Of a DNA stretch of 7,648 bases, positions 4,791 to 7,648 are shown one piece after another. The notes under the pieces are model-generated. The model saw only the letters and a program-made list of their open reading frames with translations, ran no database searches and was not told the origin of the DNA. The stretch comes from an uncultured Coriobacteriaceae bacterium (GTDB lineage Bacteria; Actinomycetota; Coriobacteriia; Coriobacteriales; UMGS124), in contig USJP01000062.1 of assembly GCA_900555105.1 (NCBI GenBank), positions 1-7,648 on the forward strand. The letters are read 5' to 3'. Each line of letters begins with the position of its first letter. The first letter of the stretch is position 1. Made by a program: the position numbers and the translations under genes.

Positions 4791-5240
4791 TTAGTTCTCG
4801 CCGAGCTCCTTGGCAGAGTTCAGGGAATCGGCATCGGCGTCCTCGGACTCGGCGTTCTGGCGGTCGGAGCTGCCGTGGCCGAGCTCGGTGACCACGCCAT
4901 CGACGTACTCAGCACGCGGGGCGTCGGCCCAGAGCTTCTCCAGGCGGTAGAAAGCGCGAGCCTCGGGCTGGAAGACATGGGCGATGACGCTGCCGAAGTC
5001 CATGATGTCCCAGGAGTTGTCCTCACGGCCGTCGATGGCAACGGCACGCACGTCCTTGGGACGAAGCTGGTTCTCGACCTCGTCGACGATGGCGTCAACC
5101 TGGCGGTTGTTGTCGCCGGTGCCGATGACGAAGAAGTCGGCGATGTCGGCGATGCCGCGCAGGTCGATGATGAGAATGTCATGGCCACGCTTGTCGTCGA
5201 TGATGCGCGCAACCTCGTAAGCGAGTTCCTGAGAGTTCAA
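4791..5240 (-). CDS. rsfS: Ribosomal silencing factor RsfS
   Basis: Binds ribosomal protein L14 (uL14) on the 50S subunit and blocks joining with 30S, lowering translation when nutrients are short. The 149-aa protein has the family core at about 1-108: DILIIDLRGIADIADFFVIG (21-40), NNRQVDAIVDEVE (44-56), and the signature WDIMDFGSVIAHVF (77-90) followed by RAFYRLEKLWADAP (95-108). Residues 109-149 form a hydrophilic, acidic tail (EDADAD) beyond the usual family length. The start is TTG at 5238-5240, with AAGGAG five bases upstream inside the end of yqeK. Only two bases separate the genes, so it is co-transcribed and probably translationally coupled. It is the last gene before the terminator. 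Confidence 0.96.
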   Translation of the reverse strand: MNSQELAYEVARIIDDKRGHDILIIDLRGIADIADFFVIGTGDNNRQVDAIVDEVENQLRPKDVRAVAIDGREDNSWDIMDFGSVIAHVFQPEARAFYRLEKLWADAPRAEYVDGVVTELGHGSSDRQNAESEDADADSLNSAKELGEN

Positions 5241-5242
5241 AG

Positions 5243-5917
5243 TTACTCCTTGTCTTCAGACGCCGGGGCGTCAGTTCTGCAATCGTTCCAAACATCTAAG
5301 GCACCAGGATATACGAAGCGCCCCGATTTCAAAAGATAGATGAGGCCCACCCTCACGCACTCGGCGTAAACCTGCCGAAGCGGTGCGGTACGGGCAAGCT
5401 TCCTGATGTCGTCCACGAAACCGCCTTCGCGGCCGGGCTCGATCATGTCGGCGACGTAGACGACCATGTCGAGGTCGGTCATGCCAGGCGCGCCCGTTGT
5501 ATGGCGCGCAATGGCCTGAAAGACCTCGGCGCCCAGCTCGGAGTACTCCCGAGGCAGGCTCGCCGCAGCCGTCAGGCCATGCAGCACGGGCAAGGCGCCA
5601 TCCACACGGGGAACGTCGATGCCATACTCGTCGACCTTGCCCCACAGCTCCTCCGGGCTCAGCTTCTTGTCCCAATCGTGCAGCAAGCCCGCAGCCTCGG
5701 CCTCAAACTCGTCGACACCGAAACGCTGCGCCAGCCACAGGGCCGTGGCTGCCACGCCGAAGGAGTGCTTGAGGCGCTTGCCCCAAAGCCGCTCGGACAC
5801 GTCGTTGCGCAGGCGCGCCATAAGAGCAGCCTGCTCAGGGGCATAGAGGGGGTCGAGGGCGCAATAACCCTTATCCCAAGGTGCTGCCTTCGAAGCAGCC
5901 TTGTTGTCTTTTGACAT
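5243..5917 (-). CDS. yqeK: HD-domain hydrolase, YqeK family (predicted Ap4A hydrolase)
   Basis: Members of this family split diadenosine tetraphosphate (Ap4A) symmetrically to two ADP, using metals held by an HD domain. The 224-aa protein shows every expected ligand: H51 in KRLKHSFGVA, H80/D81 in AGLLHDWDK, H113 in LHGLTAAA, H139 in AIARHTTGAPGM and D157 in YVADMIEPGR. Residues 1-30 are an extra N-terminal stretch ahead of the HD domain. The ATG at 5917 has AAGGG eight bases upstream; a TTG one codon earlier is also possible. The gene follows nadD by 19 bases and ends two bases before rsfS. The nadD-yqeK-rsfS order is widespread in Gram-positive bacteria, which supports the call. The Ap4A activity comes from family knowledge, not from this sequence alone. 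Confidence 0.94.
   Translation of the reverse strand: MSKDNKAASKAAPWDKGYCALDPLYAPEQAALMARLRNDVSERLWGKRLKHSFGVAATALWLAQRFGVDEFEAEAAGLLHDWDKKLSPEELWGKVDEYGIDVPRVDGALPVLHGLTAAASLPREYSELGAEVFQAIARHTTGAPGMTDLDMVVYVADMIEPGREGGFVDDIRKLARTAPLRQVYAECVRVGLIYLLKSGRFVYPGALDVWNDCRTDAPASEDKE
5246..5251 (-). promoter_or_regulatory. rsfS ribosome binding site deciding a TTG start
   Basis: AAGGAG on the minus strand within the last codons of yqeK, five bases before TTG at 5238-5240. It marks this TTG as the start and couples rsfS to yqeK. Confidence 0.75.
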
Positions 5918-5936
5918 CAATCATGCCCTTCAGAAT

Positions 5937-6575
5937 TCAGCGAAAACGATAGAGCCCATGAGCGCGTATGTAATCCAAAACGCGCGGATCAAGCATGCCG
6001 GAGACATCAGCGCCTCGCGCAAGCAGGGCGCGCAGCTCCGTGGAGGAAAGGGGCGGCACATGGGCATCCAACACATGCACCCGTGCATCGGGTTCGAAGG
6101 CGCGCAGAGCCGCAACATCGCGTTCGAGCTCCTCCCCCGCCCTGCCTGCGACCGCAATCTCGGCAAGCCCAAGCACACGCCTGGCACAGTGCCAATGCGG
6201 CAGCGCATGCAGCGAGTCAGCCCCAAGAATGAACACGAGGCGCGCCGGAGGCGGCCAGGAGCGGCGCAACTCTTCAAGCGTGTCAACCGTGTACGTGATG
6301 CCAGGCCGTTCAACCTCCATTGCGCTCAACGCGCAGGCGGGCTCTCCTTCGAGCATGCAGGAGAGCATCGCAAGCCGATGATGGGCGCTCGTCACCTCGC
6401 GGTCGCGCTTGAACGAGGGACAACCGGCCGGGATGTAGAGCACCCCATCGAGGCCCAGCTCCCGTCTGGCAGCACGGGCAAGCTCAAGGTGACCGAGATG
6501 CGGCGGGTCGAACGTTCCGCCCATCACGCCCAATGCCGCATCCGGGTTCCAGGCAAAAGGCATGTCCGAAGACAT
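5937..6575 (-). CDS. nadD: Nicotinate-nucleotide adenylyltransferase
   Basis: Joins nicotinate mononucleotide and ATP to make deamido-NAD, the penultimate step of NAD synthesis. The 212-aa length is normal for the family. Visible are the nucleotidyltransferase motif GGTFDPPHLGH (19-29) with H26 and H29, SFKRD (54-58) in the place of the usual HK loop, GITYTVDTL (92-100), FILGADSLHALPHW (115-128) and the second signature SSTELR (177-182). Two starts are possible. The ATG at 6575 lies two bases after the proA stop but lacks a well-spaced ribosome binding site. The ATG at 6563 (M5) has AAGGA 11 bases upstream and gives 208 aa. The longer form is reported because it follows proA directly. The reading frame is not in doubt. 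Confidence 0.96.
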   Translation of the reverse strand: MSSDMPFAWNPDAALGVMGGTFDPPHLGHLELARAARRELGLDGVLYIPAGCPSFKRDREVTSAHHRLAMLSCMLEGEPACALSAMEVERPGITYTVDTLEELRRSWPPPARLVFILGADSLHALPHWHCARRVLGLAEIAVAGRAGEELERDVAALRAFEPDARVHVLDAHVPPLSSTELRALLARGADVSGMLDPRVLDYIRAHGLYRFR

Positions 6576-6577
6576 CC

Positions 6578-7648
6578 TTAGCGAACCTGCCCGTTACCCC
6601 GGCACACATACTTCGTGCTGACAAGCGCTCCGGCGCCCATGGGCCCGCGCGCATGCAGCTTCTGGGTCGAGATGCCAATCTCGGCGCCCAAGCCAAACAT
6701 GCCGCCGTCGGTAAAGCGCGTCGAGGCGTTCACATATACGGCCGCCGCGTCCACCCCGGCAAGAAACGCCTGGGAGGCGGCATAGTCACACGTCACAATG
6801 CACTCAGAGTGACCCGTGCCGTACCGATTGATGTGCTCGATAGCCTCTTCGATACCGTCGACAACCTTGCAGGACAGCTCAAACGCGAGATACTCGCGCC
6901 CCCAGTCCTGCTCCTGAGCAGCAATGCAACACGAAAGACCGAGGTCTTGCGCAACTTGGAGCGTCGCCTCATCACCATGGACCAGAACGTTCCATTCCGC
7001 ACAAGCACCGAGCAGCATGGGAAGAAACTCTGCGGCGCATGCCTGGTCGACAAGCACAGACTCGCACGCGTTGCACACACCGGGCCTTGAGCACTTGGCA
7101 TTGTGGAGGATGTCAAGCGCCATGGCCTGATCGGCCTGGGCATGCACATAGGTGTGGCAGTTGCCCGTACCCGTCTCGATGACCGGGACCTTGGAATTCT
7201 GCACGCAGTTCTGGATGAGGCCGGCGCCGCCGCGAGGAATGAGGACATCGACAAGGCCCACGAGACCGAACAGCTCCTCGACAGCCGCATGTCCAGGCGA
7301 GGCAAGCAGGCACACCGCGTCGGCCGGCAGGCCACACGACACGAGCGCATCGCGCAGCGCCTCGACAATGGCCTCGCACGACCTTGCCGCCATCGAGCCT
7401 CCACGCAGGATGCAGGCATTGCCGGCCTTCAGGCAGATGCCTGCGGCGTCGGAGGTCACATTGGGGCGCGCCTCGTACACGATGGCGACCACGCCCATGG
7501 GAACCGTCACCTTCTGCACCGAGAGGCCGTTGGAAAGCACGCTGCCCTCAAGCGTGCGTCCCAACGGATCGGGCTGGGCGGCAACCTCTTCGAGACCGCG
7601 CGCCATCGCTTCGACGCGCCCCTCGTCAAGCATGAGGCGGTCGACAAG
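6578..7648 (-). CDS. proA: Gamma-glutamyl phosphate reductase, N-terminus beyond the window
   Basis: Reduces gamma-glutamyl phosphate to glutamate-5-semialdehyde with NADPH, the second step of proline synthesis, and belongs to the aldehyde dehydrogenase superfamily. The 356 visible codons stay in frame to the right edge (LVDRL before MLDEG), so the apparent ATG at 7633 is internal; about 60 residues are missing compared with the E. coli enzyme. Motifs include VPMGVVAIVYEARPNVT, LKAGNACILRGGS, LIPRGGAGLI, VIETGTGNCH, the catalytic cysteine in RPGVCNA (codon 7073-7075), and near the end GLGAEIGISTQKLHARGPMG, all typical of ProA. The protein is rich in cysteine, about 18 in the visible part. It is the first gene seen in this operon; proB, often upstream, would lie outside the window. 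Confidence 0.97.
   Translation of the reverse strand, partial: LVDRLMLDEGRVEAMARGLEEVAAQPDPLGRTLEGSVLSNGLSVQKVTVPMGVVAIVYEARPNVTSDAAGICLKAGNACILRGGSMAARSCEAIVEALRDALVSCGLPADAVCLLASPGHAAVEELFGLVGLVDVLIPRGGAGLIQNCVQNSKVPVIETGTGNCHTYVHAQADQAMALDILHNAKCSRPGVCNACESVLVDQACAAEFLPMLLGACAEWNVLVHGDEATLQVAQDLGLSCCIAAQEQDWGREYLAFELSCKVVDGIEEAIEHINRYGTGHSECIVTCDYAASQAFLAGVDAAAVYVNASTRFTDGGMFGLGAEIGISTQKLHARGPMGAGALVSTKYVCRGNGQVR

Noticed and set aside
4590..5339. 249-codon plus-strand frame over the kinase end and rsfS
   Set aside because: It crosses the terminator and two real genes and matches nothing recognisable.
5901..6581. 226-codon plus-strand frame over nadD
   Set aside because: Antisense shadow of nadD, whose motifs are intact.
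1..7648. tRNA or rRNA genes, CRISPR array, insertion sequence, phage or toxin-antitoxin genes
   Set aside because: Nearly all sequence is accounted for by housekeeping genes and one two-component system; no regular repeats, transposase motifs or structured RNA genes were seen.

Overview
This is a GC-rich bacterial window made of conserved housekeeping genes around one two-component system. High GC, strong AGGAG-type ribosome binding sites, many GTG/TTG starts, and a Firmicute-like gene set (YqeK, a KhpA-type KH protein, the rpsP-khpA-rimM-trmD-lepB order) together suggest a Coriobacteriia actinobacterium such as Collinsella or a relative. That placement is an inference from gene content, not a database match.

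Layout. Positions 1-2417 (minus strand) hold a tightly packed translation and secretion block, read right to left: rpsP (ribosomal protein S16), khpA (KH-domain RNA-binding protein), rimM (30S maturation factor), trmD (tRNA m1G37 methyltransferase) and then, after 106 bases, lepB (signal peptidase I, cut by the left window edge). rplS, which usually sits between trmD and lepB, is not there. Positions 2418-2671 are a divergent regulatory region with an 11-bp inverted repeat, an OmpR-type direct repeat and a dyad. Positions 2672-4696 (plus strand) encode an OmpR-family response regulator and a membrane sensor histidine kinase, probably one operon. Positions 4697-4790 hold a long hairpin whose T-run lies on the minus-strand side. 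Positions 4791-7648 (minus strand) are a second packed operon, read right to left: proA (cut by the right edge), nadD, yqeK and rsfS.

How the genes work together. The left block builds and matures the 30S subunit (S16, RimM), modifies tRNA to hold reading frame (TrmD) and binds RNA (KhpA), with the secretion peptidase downstream. The right block combines proline synthesis (ProA), NAD synthesis (NadD), a predicted diadenosine-tetraphosphate hydrolase (YqeK) and a ribosome-silencing factor (RsfS). The two-component system is a classic membrane sensor plus DNA-binding regulator; its signal cannot be read from sequence.

No novel multi-gene system, mobile element, CRISPR array or RNA gene was seen. 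The most interesting signals are regulatory: a terminator-like hairpin inside the early rimM coding sequence, a second hairpin over the rimM start codon, and paired elements in the divergent promoter region.
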